Shown piece by piece: positions 1 through 8,500 of a stretch of 64,000 bases of DNA. The DNA comes from Leifsonia virtsii (GTDB taxonomy: Bacteria; Actinomycetota; Actinomycetes; Actinomycetales; Microbacteriaceae). The first letter of the stretch is position 1. Every line of letters begins with the position of its first letter. The position numbers were made by a program, and so were the translations under genes. The notes under the pieces were generated by a model. That model saw only the letters and a program-made list of their open reading frames with translations. It was not told where the DNA came from and made no database searches. The DNA lies in NCBI RefSeq assembly GCF_030433675.1, contig NZ_JAROCB010000001.1, positions 305,323 to 369,322 on the forward strand, written 5' to 3'.

Positions 1-377
1 CACAGCGGGTACAGGCCGGGGATGGCGGCGATCACGAGTGTGACCACGGGGAAGATCTTCGCGAACAGCCGCAGCCGCGAGTACGCCCAGTAGTAGCCCG
101 CTCGCGCCCGCCAGGCGAAGTAGAACAGCGTCACGGTCATGCCGAGCACGATGACCGAGCGCATCCACACCGCGAAGCCGACCTGGACGCCGCCCGCTGT
201 CAGCACGACGGCGACCACGACGGCGCTCAGGCCGATGACGAGTTCGAGGGCAAGAAGCCACGCGATCACCGTGAAGGCGCGGCGCGTCCGCGGGTGATCC
301 CTGGCCTCGTCGGGCACGCGGTAGCCGGCGTGCCGTCCGCCTGCGATGCGATCGAGCCGCGCGAGGAGCGTTTCCAT
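1..377 (-). CDS. Hypothetical multi-pass membrane protein (C-terminus outside window)
   Basis: Reading the minus strand from the ATG at 375-377 gives 125 open codons that run off the left edge, so only the N-terminal part is seen. The first ~32 residues are hydrophilic and basic. Three hydrophobic segments follow, at about residues 35-60, 70-90 and 105-125. No catalytic motif is visible and I do not recognise the family; a small integral membrane protein is as far as the sequence goes. It is divergent from the LRV-repeat gene, with only 32 bases between the two starts, so the promoters must overlap. Confidence 0.6.
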   Translation of the reverse strand, partial: METLLARLDRIAGGRHAGYRVPDEARDHPRTRRAFTVIAWLLALELVIGLSAVVVAVVLTAGGVQVGFAVWMRSVIVLGMTVTLFYFAWRARAGYYWAYSRLRLFAKIFPVVTLVIAAIPGLYPL

Positions 378-409
378 GCATTCACGGTAACGCGGGCTAC
401 GGTGGAAGC

Positions 410-868
410 ATGTCGTGCATCCGGTTCAACACCCCCGCCCAGCGCCAGGCCATGCGGAACAGCCGGCCGGCGATGCTTACCCCGGAGGAGGCCGCGGCGC
501 TGCATCCCGCGCCCGAGGTGACGGAGAGCAAGCTGCGCCGCCTGCGCCTGCTCGCCACCGATCCGAACCCGAAGATCCGGGAGGCGGTCGCGAGCAGCTA
601 CAACACCCCGGCCGACCTGTTCGAGACCCTCGCGGCCGACCCCGACGAGGGCGTGCGCGGCTGCGTCGCGAAGAACGAGGCGACGCCGTGCGACATCCTG
701 CGGGCCCTCGCCGACGACCGCTCCGAGACGGTCCGCGGCTGGGTCGCGGTGAACTACTTCGTGCCGGCGGACGTGATGGAGAAACTGGCGTCCGACCGCA
801 GCCGCACCGTGCGCAGCCTGGTGAAGTGGAAGGCGTCGCTGGCCGAGGACCAGCCGGCGGCGGTCTGA
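410..868 (+). CDS. Leucine-rich-repeat-variant (LRV) / HEAT-like repeat protein
   Basis: A 152-residue soluble protein. From about residue 40 to 140 it is made of ~24-residue units with the pattern 'IREAVASSYNTPADLFETLA', repeated as 'VRGCVAKNEATPCDILRALA' and 'VRGWVAVNYFVPADVMEKLA'. This is the pattern of LRV repeats, which stack into an alpha-solenoid; such proteins usually bind other macromolecules and have no catalytic centre. The 4Fe-4S cluster cysteines of some LRV proteins are not evident here: there are only scattered cysteines (about residues 3, 75 and 86). The stop overlaps the start of the S4-domain gene (TGATG), so the two are probably co-translated. The exact role is unknown. Confidence 0.75.
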   Translation: MSCIRFNTPAQRQAMRNSRPAMLTPEEAAALHPAPEVTESKLRRLRLLATDPNPKIREAVASSYNTPADLFETLAADPDEGVRGCVAKNEATPCDILRALADDRSETVRGWVAVNYFVPADVMEKLASDRSRTVRSLVKWKASLAEDQPAAV

Positions 869-1239
869 TGCCCGACCCGGGGAGCGTCCGCGTCGACTCC
901 TGGGCCTGGGCGGTGCGGCTGTTCAAGACCCGCTCGGCCGCGTCCGACGCGTGCAAGGCCGGCCACCTCAAGGTGAACGGCGACCGCGCGAAGCCGGCCC
1001 AGCCCGTCCGGGTCGGCGACGAGGTGCGCGCCTTCGTGGGAGGCACGGAGCGCATCTACATCGCCCGCCGTCTGATCGTGAAGCGCGTCTCGGCGGCCGT
1101 CGCCGCGGACTGCTTCGAGGACAGGACGCCCCCGCCTCCGCCGCGCACCGAGACCCCGGCGACGGTCACCCGCGACCGCGGGGCCGGACGGCCGACCAAG
1201 CGCGAGCGGCGCGTCCTGGACCAGCTCCGGGGCCGCTGA
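868..1239 (+). CDS. S4-domain RNA-binding protein, Hsp15 type
   Basis: A 123-residue basic protein. Residues ~6-70 form an S4 RNA-binding fold ('VRVDSWAWAVRLFKTRSAA', then 'GHLKVNGDRAKPAQPVRVGD'), as in the heat-shock protein Hsp15, which binds stalled 50S subunits. The tail is rich in proline and arginine and ends with 'GRPTKRERRVLDQLRGR', typical of Hsp15-like proteins. The ATG overlaps the upstream stop by one base and the stop overlaps the next start by one base. Ribosome-associated quality control is inferred from family membership only. Confidence 0.85.
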   Translation: MPDPGSVRVDSWAWAVRLFKTRSAASDACKAGHLKVNGDRAKPAQPVRVGDEVRAFVGGTERIYIARRLIVKRVSAAVAADCFEDRTPPPPPRTETPATVTRDRGAGRPTKRERRVLDQLRGR

Positions 1240-2069
1240 TGGCGTTCGCCCGGATCGGCATCTCCGGCTGGACCTACGCGCCGTGGCGCGGCGTCTTCTA
1301 CCCGCCGAAGCTGCCGCACCGCCTGGAACTGGAGTACGCCGCCGACCACCTCGACTCGATCGAGATCAACGGCAGCTTCTACTCGCTGCAGCGGCCGACG
1401 AGCTACCGGATGTGGGCCGAGCGCACGCCGGAGGAGTTCGTCTTCTCCGTGAAGGGCGGCCGGTACATCACGCACATCCTGCGCCTCAGGAACGCCCGCG
1501 GGGCGGTCGCCAACTTCCTCGCCTCCGGGGTGCTCGCCCTCGGGCCGAAGCTCGGCCCGCTGCTCTGGCAGCTGCCGCCGACGCTGCAGTTCGACGCGGA
1601 GACGGTGGACGCGTTCCTCGGGATGCTGCCGCGCACCACGGCAGAGGCGGCCGCCTTCGCGCGCGAGACGACCCTCGACGAGGACAGGACGCACCTGGCG
1701 GCGGGGGACCAGCGGCCGCTGCGGCACGCGGTCGAGGTGCGGCATCCGTCGTTCGACGTGCCCGAGTTCGCCGCGATCGCGCGGGCGCACGGGGCGGCGA
1801 TCGTGCTGGCCGACACCGCGGGGCGCTATCCGGTCATCCGGGAGCTCACCGCCGACTTCGCCTACGTGCGCCTGCACGGTGACGAGGAGCTGTACACCAG
1901 CGGCTACACCGACGAGTCGCTCGACCGGTGGGCGGCGGAACTCGGCGGCTGGCTCGCCGACGGACGAGACGTCTACGCCTACTTCGACAACGACGTGAAG
2001 GTGCGCGCGCCGTACGATGCGATGGGCCTGCGCGACCGCCTCGCCGAGTGGACGCCGCGCCCTCACTAG
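1239..2069 (+). CDS. DUF72 family protein (YecE-like)
   Basis: A 276-residue protein with the DUF72 hallmarks: N-terminal 'RIGISGWTYAPWRGVFYP', then 'SIEINGSFYSLQRPTSYRMW', a central 'EVRHPSF' and a C-terminal 'YFDNDVKVRAPYDA'. DUF72 proteins adopt a TIM-barrel-like fold; their biochemical role is not settled. The start codon overlaps the S4-gene stop (TGATG), completing a three-gene translationally coupled set with the LRV and S4 genes. Length is normal for the family. Confidence 0.85.
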   Translation: MAFARIGISGWTYAPWRGVFYPPKLPHRLELEYAADHLDSIEINGSFYSLQRPTSYRMWAERTPEEFVFSVKGGRYITHILRLRNARGAVANFLASGVLALGPKLGPLLWQLPPTLQFDAETVDAFLGMLPRTTAEAAAFARETTLDEDRTHLAAGDQRPLRHAVEVRHPSFDVPEFAAIARAHGAAIVLADTAGRYPVIRELTADFAYVRLHGDEELYTSGYTDESLDRWAAELGGWLADGRDVYAYFDNDVKVRAPYDAMGLRDRLAEWTPRPH

Positions 2070-2079
2070 ACTCGTGGAC

Positions 2080-2712
2080 GTGGAGGGTGCGAACGCCGGG
2101 GTGAGCTCGCGGGTCTGGACGGTCCCGAACGTGCTCAGCTTCCTCCGGCTCGCGCTCGTGCCGGTGTTCCTCTGGCTGATCATCGTCGGGCAGGACGCGC
2201 TCGCGCTGCTCGTGCTCGTCTTCTCGAGCGTGACCGACTTCCTCGACGGCTACCTCGCCCGCCGGCTGCGGCAGGTGTCGCGGCTCGGCCAGCTGCTCGA
2301 CCCGGCCGCCGACCGGCTGTACATCTTCGCGGCGCTCATCGGGCTGTGCTGGCGCGAGGTCATCCCGTGGTGGCTGTTCGTCGTCATCGTGGCGCGGGAT
2401 GTGATGCTCGCCGTGCTGGGCGTCATCCTCGCGAACCACGGCTTCGGGCCGCTGCCCGTGCACCATCTCGGCAAAGTGGCCACGTTCTGCCTGTTCTGGG
2501 CGCTCCCGCTGCTGATGCTGGGGGAGGCGTTCGAGCCGCTGGCGCCCTACTCGCTGCCGCTCGGCTGGGCGTTCGCGCTGTGGGGGGCGTTCCTGTACTG
2601 GTGGGCCGGGATCGTGTACGTCAGGGAGACGGCCAGGGTAATCCGACTTCCGGCCGATGACAGCGGCCCCGCATCGGATACGCTGGACGGCAAGGAGGTT
2701 GACGGTGCCTGA
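2080..2712 (+). CDS. CDP-alcohol phosphatidyltransferase (PgsA-like)
   Basis: An integral membrane enzyme that transfers a phosphatidyl group from CDP-diacylglycerol to an alcohol. The family signature D-x2-D-G-x2-A-R-x8-G-x3-D-x3-D is complete (DFLDGYLARRL... followed by GQLLDPAAD). About six hydrophobic segments are predicted. Gene order matches the mycobacterial pgsA2 region (phosphatidyltransferase before garA), but the alcohol substrate cannot be read from sequence. The start is uncertain: in-frame GTGs lie at 2074, 2080 and 2101. I chose 2080 because a TAGACT -10-like hexamer at 2067-2072 would place the transcript start there (leaderless). The 3' end overlaps the FHA gene by 8 bases. 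Confidence 0.85.
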   Translation: MEGANAGVSSRVWTVPNVLSFLRLALVPVFLWLIIVGQDALALLVLVFSSVTDFLDGYLARRLRQVSRLGQLLDPAADRLYIFAALIGLCWREVIPWWLFVVIVARDVMLAVLGVILANHGFGPLPVHHLGKVATFCLFWALPLLMLGEAFEPLAPYSLPLGWAFALWGAFLYWWAGIVYVRETARVIRLPADDSGPASDTLDGKEVDGA

Positions 2713-3214
2713 AGACATTGACCCGAACGGTTCGGCCGGCGAAGCCGAGAACGACGCCGCCCGGGGCCCCCTGCGGGACGCCGGGGGCAACGAGGACACG
2801 ACCGCGCGCTTCGGCGAGGAGTTCATCTCGAAGATGTACCCCTCCGGCGAGGTCTCGCCCGAGGAGCAGGAGGCGATCGCGGCGCTGCCGTCCGGATCGG
2901 CGCTGCTGATCGTGCGTCGCGGGCCCAACTCGGGCGCCCGGTTCCTCCTCGATGCCGACGTGACCACGGCGGGCCGCCACCCGAACGCCGACATCTTCCT
3001 GGACGACGTGACGGTGTCGCGACGCCACGCGGAGTTCACCCGGCGCGGCACCGCGTTCGAGGTCCGCGACCTCGGGTCGCTGAACGGCACCTACTACGAC
3101 GGCGTCCGGATCGAGAGCGCGCTCCTGTCCGACGCCTCCGAGGTGCAGATCGGCAAGTTCCGCCTGACGTTCTACGCCTCGCGCCACGACCTCGCCGCAG
3201 CGGCGAACGGCTAG
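2705..3214 (+). CDS. garA: FHA-domain regulator, GarA/OdhI type
   Basis: A 169-residue protein. In mycobacteria and corynebacteria the orthologue inhibits 2-oxoglutarate dehydrogenase and controls glutamate metabolism until Ser/Thr kinases phosphorylate an N-terminal threonine, after which its FHA domain binds that phosphothreonine. The FHA core spans about residues 70-150 and includes 'AGRHPNADIFLDDVTVSRRH' and 'DLGSLNGTY', with the phosphothreonine-binding Arg, Ser and Asn. A threonine pair (T32-T33 in EDTTARF) occupies the place of the phosphorylated ETTSVF motif of GarA. The GTG start is supported by AAGGAGG at 2692-2698. It sits between the phosphatidyltransferase and ftsR, as in Mycobacterium tuberculosis and Corynebacterium. 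Confidence 0.9.
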   Translation: MPEDIDPNGSAGEAENDAARGPLRDAGGNEDTTARFGEEFISKMYPSGEVSPEEQEAIAALPSGSALLIVRRGPNSGARFLLDADVTTAGRHPNADIFLDDVTVSRRHAEFTRRGTAFEVRDLGSLNGTYYDGVRIESALLSDASEVQIGKFRLTFYASRHDLAAAANG

Positions 3215-3906
3215 TGGCCCGGCCGGCCACCCGGGCCGCCGGTGACTCTCCGGCCCTGCTCAGTATCGGCCAGGTCCTCGCGCGACTGAGCCCGGAGTTC
3301 CCCGACCTGTCGTCGTCGAAGCTGCGCTTCCTCGAGGAGCGGGGGCTGGTGTCGCCCGCGCGCACCGCGTCCGGCTACCGCAAGTTCTCGCCCGCCGACG
3401 TGGACCGGCTCCGCGCGATCCTCGGGATGCAGCGCGACCACTACCTCCCGCTGAAGGTCATCAAGAAGTACTTCGCCGACCTCGACGCCGGTCTCGATCC
3501 CGCATTCCCCGGCACTGCTCCCGCGGGCTCGATCCTCGCCGGGGCGCGGCGGCTGCGCCGCGACGAGCTGCTGCGCGAGTCCGGCGCCGACCTGGAACTG
3601 CTCCAGGATGCGGTCAGCGCCTCCCTCGTGCCGGCGACCGACGTCTACGGCGAGGAGGCGCTCACGGTCTTGCGCGCCCTGGCCGAACTGCGCAGGAGCG
3701 GCATCGAGCCGCGCCACCTGCGCGGCTTCCGCGCCGCCGCCGAACGCGAGATCGGACTCATCGAGACGGCTCTCGTGCCGATCGCGCGGCGCAACGACGT
3801 GAGCAGCAAGGCCCGCACCGCCGAACTCGCCCGCGAGATCGCGGCGCAGCTCGACGTGGTGCGCGGCAGCATCATCCGCTCGTCCATCGCCCGGCTGCGG
3901 CCGTGA
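3214..3906 (+). CDS. ftsR: MerR-family transcriptional regulator, FtsR/Rv1828 type
   Basis: A 230-residue regulator with an N-terminal MerR winged helix (residues ~15-85: 'SIGQVLARLSPEFPDLSSSK', then 'LRFLEERGLVSPARTASGYR'), followed by a helical effector/dimerisation region. Position directly behind the garA-type gene, and the divergent wing sequence after the HTH, match Rv1828 and Corynebacterium FtsR, the latter known to activate ftsZ. That function is transferred by homology and synteny. GTG start overlaps the preceding TAG by one base. A candidate target, the ftsZ upstream region, lies ~39 kb downstream in this window. Confidence 0.85.
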   Translation: MARPATRAAGDSPALLSIGQVLARLSPEFPDLSSSKLRFLEERGLVSPARTASGYRKFSPADVDRLRAILGMQRDHYLPLKVIKKYFADLDAGLDPAFPGTAPAGSILAGARRLRRDELLRESGADLELLQDAVSASLVPATDVYGEEALTVLRALAELRRSGIEPRHLRGFRAAAEREIGLIETALVPIARRNDVSSKARTAELAREIAAQLDVVRGSIIRSSIARLRP

Positions 3907-3953
3907 CCGGCCGCCGGCGTCTCGACACGCCGATGCCGAAACAGCGGATGTCG

Positions 3954-3982
3954 TTGCCCGGCGAGGTCGGCATGGGTACCGT
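3954..3982 (+). promoter_or_regulatory. Candidate promoter for the second MerR gene
   Basis: TTGCCC at 3954-3959 and TACCGT at 3977-3982 are separated by 17 bases, an acceptable sigma-A-type arrangement with a TAnnnT -10 box. A transcript starting near 3989 would carry a ~50-base leader to the ATG at 4040. Prediction from spacing and hexamers only. Confidence 0.35.
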
Positions 3983-4039
3983 GGATGATGCGCCGCGGTT
4001 GCGGTGCGCGATCCACTACCCGGGCGAGAGGCGATCTTC

Positions 4040-4591
4040 ATGAGCGAACTGAGTCGTGACGACGGCGCCTCCCGCTACGACCTCGGGCTGCTGTTCACCG
4101 ACGGCCTGCCCGAGATGGACGACGTCAACGGCTACCGCGGCGCCGTCGCCGCCCGGGCCGCCGGCATCTCGTACCGGCAGCTCGACTACTGGGCCCGGAC
4201 CGGGCTGGTCGAGCCGACCGTCCGCGGCGCCGCAGGCTCGGGTTCGCAGCGTCTCTACGGCTTCCGCGACATCCTCGTGCTCAAGCTGGTGAAGCGCCTG
4301 CTCGACACCGGCATCTCGCTCCAGCAGATCCGCACCGCCGTCAACCAGCTCCGCGAGTCGGGCGTGAACGACCTCGCCCAGACGACGCTGATGAGCGACG
4401 GCGCGAGCGTCTACCTGTGCACCTCCAACGACGAGGTGATCGACCTCGTCAGCCGCGGCCAGGGCGTCTTCGGCATCGCGGTGGGCAAGGTCCTGCGCGA
4501 GGTCGAGACCAGCCTCGTCGAGCTCGACACGCAGGCCGACTCGATGGACGAGCTGGCCGCCCGTCGCGCCGCCCGCACCCGGGCCTCCTGA
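4040..4591 (+). CDS. MerR-family transcriptional regulator, Rv1830 type
   Basis: A 183-residue regulator. The MerR-like HTH lies at about residues 30-95 ('ISYRQLDYWARTGLVEPTVR', then 'GSQRLYGFRDILVLKLVKRL'), followed by 'DTGISLQQIRTAVNQLRESG' and a C-terminal dimerisation and ligand region. It is the second MerR gene of the garA-ftsR neighbourhood, equivalent to Rv1830. In M. tuberculosis a bifunctional nuclease gene (Rv1829) separates the two MerR genes; here the 133-base gap has no room for it. ATG at 4040 is preferred over an upstream in-frame ATG at 4004 because GAGAGG at 4026-4031 is correctly spaced. Confidence 0.85.
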   Translation: MSELSRDDGASRYDLGLLFTDGLPEMDDVNGYRGAVAARAAGISYRQLDYWARTGLVEPTVRGAAGSGSQRLYGFRDILVLKLVKRLLDTGISLQQIRTAVNQLRESGVNDLAQTTLMSDGASVYLCTSNDEVIDLVSRGQGVFGIAVGKVLREVETSLVELDTQADSMDELAARRAARTRAS

Positions 4592-4600
4592 CGCCCGCGA

Positions 4601-4671
4601 TTCGTCACGAACCGGGCCCGTTCGTCACGAATCGCCTCCGTTCGTCACGAATCGCGCTGATTCGTGACGAA
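4601..4671. repeat. Array of four 11-bp palindromes at 20-bp spacing
   Basis: TTCGTCACGAA occurs at 4601, 4621 and 4641, and its reverse complement TTCGTGACGAA at 4661. Every unit starts exactly 20 bases after the previous one. Each unit is itself an inverted repeat (TTCGT/ACGAA around one base). Units 3 and 4 extend to a perfect 13-bp stem (4641-4653 with 4659-4671) and a 5-base loop. The array fills the gap between the convergent MerR and ParA-like genes. It could be a two-way terminator hairpin or a phased protein-binding array. There is no T-run. Confidence 0.8.
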
Positions 4672-4680
4672 GCGTGAGCG

Positions 4681-5502
4681 CTAGACGGTCGGCGCGGTCG
4701 CGTACTCGCCGATGCGCGCGGTGCGCAGCACCCGCTCCAGGAGCAGGTCGAAGTTGTGCGCCATCTCCTGCGCGCTCTCGCCGGGCCAGACGTGCAGCGG
4801 CTTCGCCGCGCCCTGGGCCTGCTGCAGCGACGTGCGCTCGGGCAGCTGCGGGGAGAGCACGAGCGGGCCGAACATGTCGCGCAGCTCCTTGATGCGGAAC
4901 TGGTGTTCCAGCGACTGGACGCGCGCGCGGTTCACGATGATGCCGAGCGGCTGGAGGCGCGGCGACAGGCCGCGGCGGATCTCCTCGATCGCCCGCAGCG
5001 CGCGGTCGGCGGCGGCGACGGAGAACAGGCCGGGCTCGGTGACGACGGCGACGCGGTCGCTCGCCGCCCACGCGGTGCGCGTGAGCGCGTTGAGCGAGGG
5101 GGCGCAGTCGATCAGCACGAGCTCGTAGTCGTGCTCGACGTTGGCGAGCGCCTCCTCCAGCTTCCAGATGTCGCGGATGCTCGGGTGCGGCCCGTCGAAG
5201 TTGATCGCGGACGGGCTGCCGATCATCACGTCGATCGTGCCGGAGCGGCCCTTGGTCCAGCCGGACGGCGCGATGGCCGCGCGCACGATCTTCTCCTTGG
5301 GGGAGGCCAGCACGTCGGCGACGTTGAGGTGACCGGCGACCTGGATGTCCATCCCGGTCGAGACATCCGACTGCGGATCGAGGTCGACGACCAGTGTGCG
5401 CAGCCCTTTGGCGAACGCCGCGGACGCGAGACCGAGCGTCACCGTGGTCTTTCCGACACCGCCCTTGAGGGAGCTAACGCTGAGTACGTGCACGAGAGCC
5501 AC
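4681..5502 (-). CDS. ParA-family partition ATPase
   Basis: A 273-residue Walker-type ATPase of the ParA/Soj family. Visible motifs are the deviant Walker A KGGVGKTT at residues 13-20, Walker A' 'LVVDLDPQSDVSTGM', and Walker B 'YELVLIDCAPSLN'. No parB gene is adjacent, so this looks like an orphan ParA, comparable in type to PldP-like proteins of corynebacteria, not the chromosomal parAB pair. GTG at 5500-5502 is chosen for its GAAGG four bases upstream; a second in-frame GTG lies at 5493. It is divergent from pyruvate carboxylase across 70 bases and convergent with the MerR gene. Cargo is unknown. Confidence 0.85.
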   Translation of the reverse strand: MALVHVLSVSSLKGGVGKTTVTLGLASAAFAKGLRTLVVDLDPQSDVSTGMDIQVAGHLNVADVLASPKEKIVRAAIAPSGWTKGRSGTIDVMIGSPSAINFDGPHPSIRDIWKLEEALANVEHDYELVLIDCAPSLNALTRTAWAASDRVAVVTEPGLFSVAAADRALRAIEEIRRGLSPRLQPLGIIVNRARVQSLEHQFRIKELRDMFGPLVLSPQLPERTSLQQAQGAAKPLHVWPGESAQEMAHNFDLLLERVLRTARIGEYATAPTV

Positions 5503-5572
5503 GTTACCTTCACTAGTCTTAGAGAACCTAACCGTTTGCTGTGTGGTGTCGACCCCTGCTCGAAAGGTCCCC
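5503..5572. promoter_or_regulatory. Divergent promoter region, parA-like / pyc
   Basis: These 70 bases must hold the promoters and ribosome sites of two divergent genes. The local A+T content is much higher than in the surroundings (for example the stretch around ACTAGTCTTAGAGAACC). GAAAGG precedes the pyc ATG and GAAGG precedes the parA-like GTG. I cannot assign unique -35/-10 pairs with confidence. Confidence 0.4.
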
Positions 5573-8500
5573 ATGTTCCGAAAGATCCTCGTTGCCAACC
5601 GCGGTGAAATCGCCATCCGGGCATTCCGTGCCGCGTACGAGCTCGGCGCCGAGACGGTCGCCGTGTTCCCGTACGAAGACCGGAACTCGATGCACCGGCT
5701 GAAGGCGGACGAGGCGTACCAGATCGGCGAGCCCGGTCACCCGGTGCGCGCGTACCTCGACGTGCAGGAGATCATCCGCGTCGCCCAGGAGTCCGGCGCC
5801 GACGCCATCTACCCCGGCTACGGCTTCCTCTCCGAGAACCCCGAGCTGGCCGAGGCCGCCCGCGCGGCCGGCATCGCCTTCATCGGCCCGCGCGCCGAGG
5901 TGCTCGAGATGGCCGGAAACAAGGTCACGGCCAAGGAGCACGCGATCGCCGCGGGCGTCCCCGTGCTGAAGTCCACCCCGCCGTCGCGCGACATCGAGGA
6001 GCTCCTCTCCGGCGCCGACGAGATCGGCTTCCCGATCTTCGCCAAGGCGGTCGCGGGTGGCGGCGGCCGCGGAATGCGGCGCGTCAACAGCAAGGCCGAT
6101 CTGCGCTCGGCGCTCGAGGAGGCCATGCGGGAGGCCGACAGCGCGTTCGGCGACCCGACGATGTTCCTCGAGCAGGCCGTGCTGCGGCCGCGCCACATCG
6201 AGGTGCAGATCCTCGCCGACGCGACCGGGGACACCATCCACCTGTTCGAGCGCGACTGCTCGGTGCAGCGCCGCCACCAGAAGGTGGTCGAGATCGCGCC
6301 GGCTCCGAACCTCTCCGACGACATCCGCCAGGCCCTGTACCGCGACGCGATCGCCTTCGCGAAGTCGATCGGCTACGAGAACGCCGGCACGGTGGAGTTC
6401 CTGCTCGACACCGCGGGCGAGCGTGCGGGCCAGCACGTGTTCATCGAGATGAACCCGCGCATCCAGGTCGAGCACACGGTCACGGAGGAGATCACCGACG
6501 TCGACCTCGTCCAGTCGCAGATCCGCATCGCGGCGGGGGAGACCCTCGCCGACCTCGGGCTGCGTCAGGAGTCGGTGCAGATGCGCGGCGCCGCCCTGCA
6601 GTGCCGCATCACGACCGAGGACCCGACGGCGAACTTCCGCCCGGACACCGGCAAGATCACGACGTACCGCTCTCCGGGCGGCGCGGGCATCCGCCTCGAC
6701 GGCGGCACGATCAACCCGGGCGCGCAGATCAGCCCGCACTTCGACTCCATGCTGGCGAAGCTCATCACCCGCGGCCGCGACTTCCCGGCCGCCGTGCTGC
6801 GCGCCCGCCGCGCCCTCGCGGAGTTCCGCGTGCGCGGCGTCTCCACGAACATCCCGTTCCTGCAGGCCGTGATGGAGGACCCGGACTTCATCGCCGGCAA
6901 CGTCTCCACCTCCTTCATCGAGGAGCGCCCGGAGCTGTTCAAGGGCCGCGAGTCGAAGGACCGCGGCACGAAGGTGCTCAACTGGCTGGCCGACGTCACG
7001 GTCAACCAGCCGAACGGACCGCGCCCGGAGACCGCCGACCCGGCGGAGAAGCTGCCGCAGATCGACCTCAGCGCCCCGGCACCGGCCGGCTCGCGCCAGC
7101 GGCTGCTCGAGCTGGGGCCGCAGGGCTTCGCCGAGGCCCTCCGCGCGCAGACGGCCCTCGCGGTCACCGAGACGACCTTCCGCGACGCGCACCAGTCGCT
7201 GCTCGCGACCCGCGTGCGCACCCGCGACCTGCTCGCCGTCGCCCCCTACGTCGCCCGCATGACCCCGGAGCTGCTCTCGGTGGAGGCCTGGGGCGGCGCG
7301 ACCTACGACGTCGCCCTGCGCTTCCTCGGCGAGGACCCGTGGGAGCGGCTGGCGGCCCTCCGCGAGGCCCTGCCGAACATCAACATCCAGATGCTGCTGC
7401 GCGGCCGCAACACGGTCGGCTACACGCCGTACCCGACCCAGGTGACCGACGCGTTCGTGCGTGAGGCCGCCGCCACGGGCGTCGACATCTTCCGCATCTT
7501 CGACGCGCTCAACGACGTGTCGCAGATGCGCCCGGCCATCGAGTCCGTGCTCGCGACCGGGTCCTCGATCGCCGAGGTGGCCGTCTGCTACACCGGCGAC
7601 CTGCTCGACCCGGCCGAGAACCTCTACACCCTCGACTACTACCTGCGCCTCGCCGAGCAGATCGTCGAGTCCGGTGCGCACATCCTCGCCATCAAGGACA
7701 TGGCGGGCCTCCTGCGGCCGAGTGCGGCCGAGAAGCTCGTCGCGGCTTTCCGCGAGCGGTTCGACCTGCCGGTGCACGTGCACACGCACGACACCCCCGG
7801 CGGCCAGCTCGCGACGCTGCTCGCGGCCTCGCGCGCCGGAGCGGACGCGGTGGATGTGGCGAGCGCGCCGATGGCCGGCACCACCAGCCAGCCGAGCGCC
7901 TCGGCCCTCGTCGCCGCCCTCGCCCACACCGAGCGCGACACCGGCATCCGGCTCTCCGCGGTCGAGGACCTGGAGCCGTACTGGGAGGCCGTCCGCCAGG
8001 TCTACCGTCCGTTCGAGTCGGGCCTGCCCGGGCCCACGGGACGCGTCTACAAGCACGAGATCCCCGGCGGCCAGCTCTCCAACCTGCGCCAGCAGGCCAA
8101 GGCGCTCGGCCTCGCGGACGACTTCGAGCTGGTGGAGGACATGTACGCCGCCGCCAACAACATCCTGGGCCGCATCCCGAAGGTCACGCCGTCCTCCAAG
8201 GTCGTCGGCGACCTCGCGCTGCACCTCGCGGCGGTGAAGGCCGACCCGGCCGACTTCGCCGAGAACCCGCAGAACTACGACATCCCGGACTCGGTGGTCG
8301 GCTTCATGGCGGGCGAGCTGGGCGAGCTGCCCGGCGGCTGGCCGGAGCCGTTCCGCAGCAAGGTGCTGGCGGGCAAGAACGTCAAGGTCGGCGTCGAGGA
8401 GCTGTCGGCAGAGGACGCGTCCGCGCTCGAGGGCGACAGCGACGAGCGCCGCGCCACCCTCAACCGGCTGCTGTTCCCGGCGCCCACGCGCATCCAGGAG

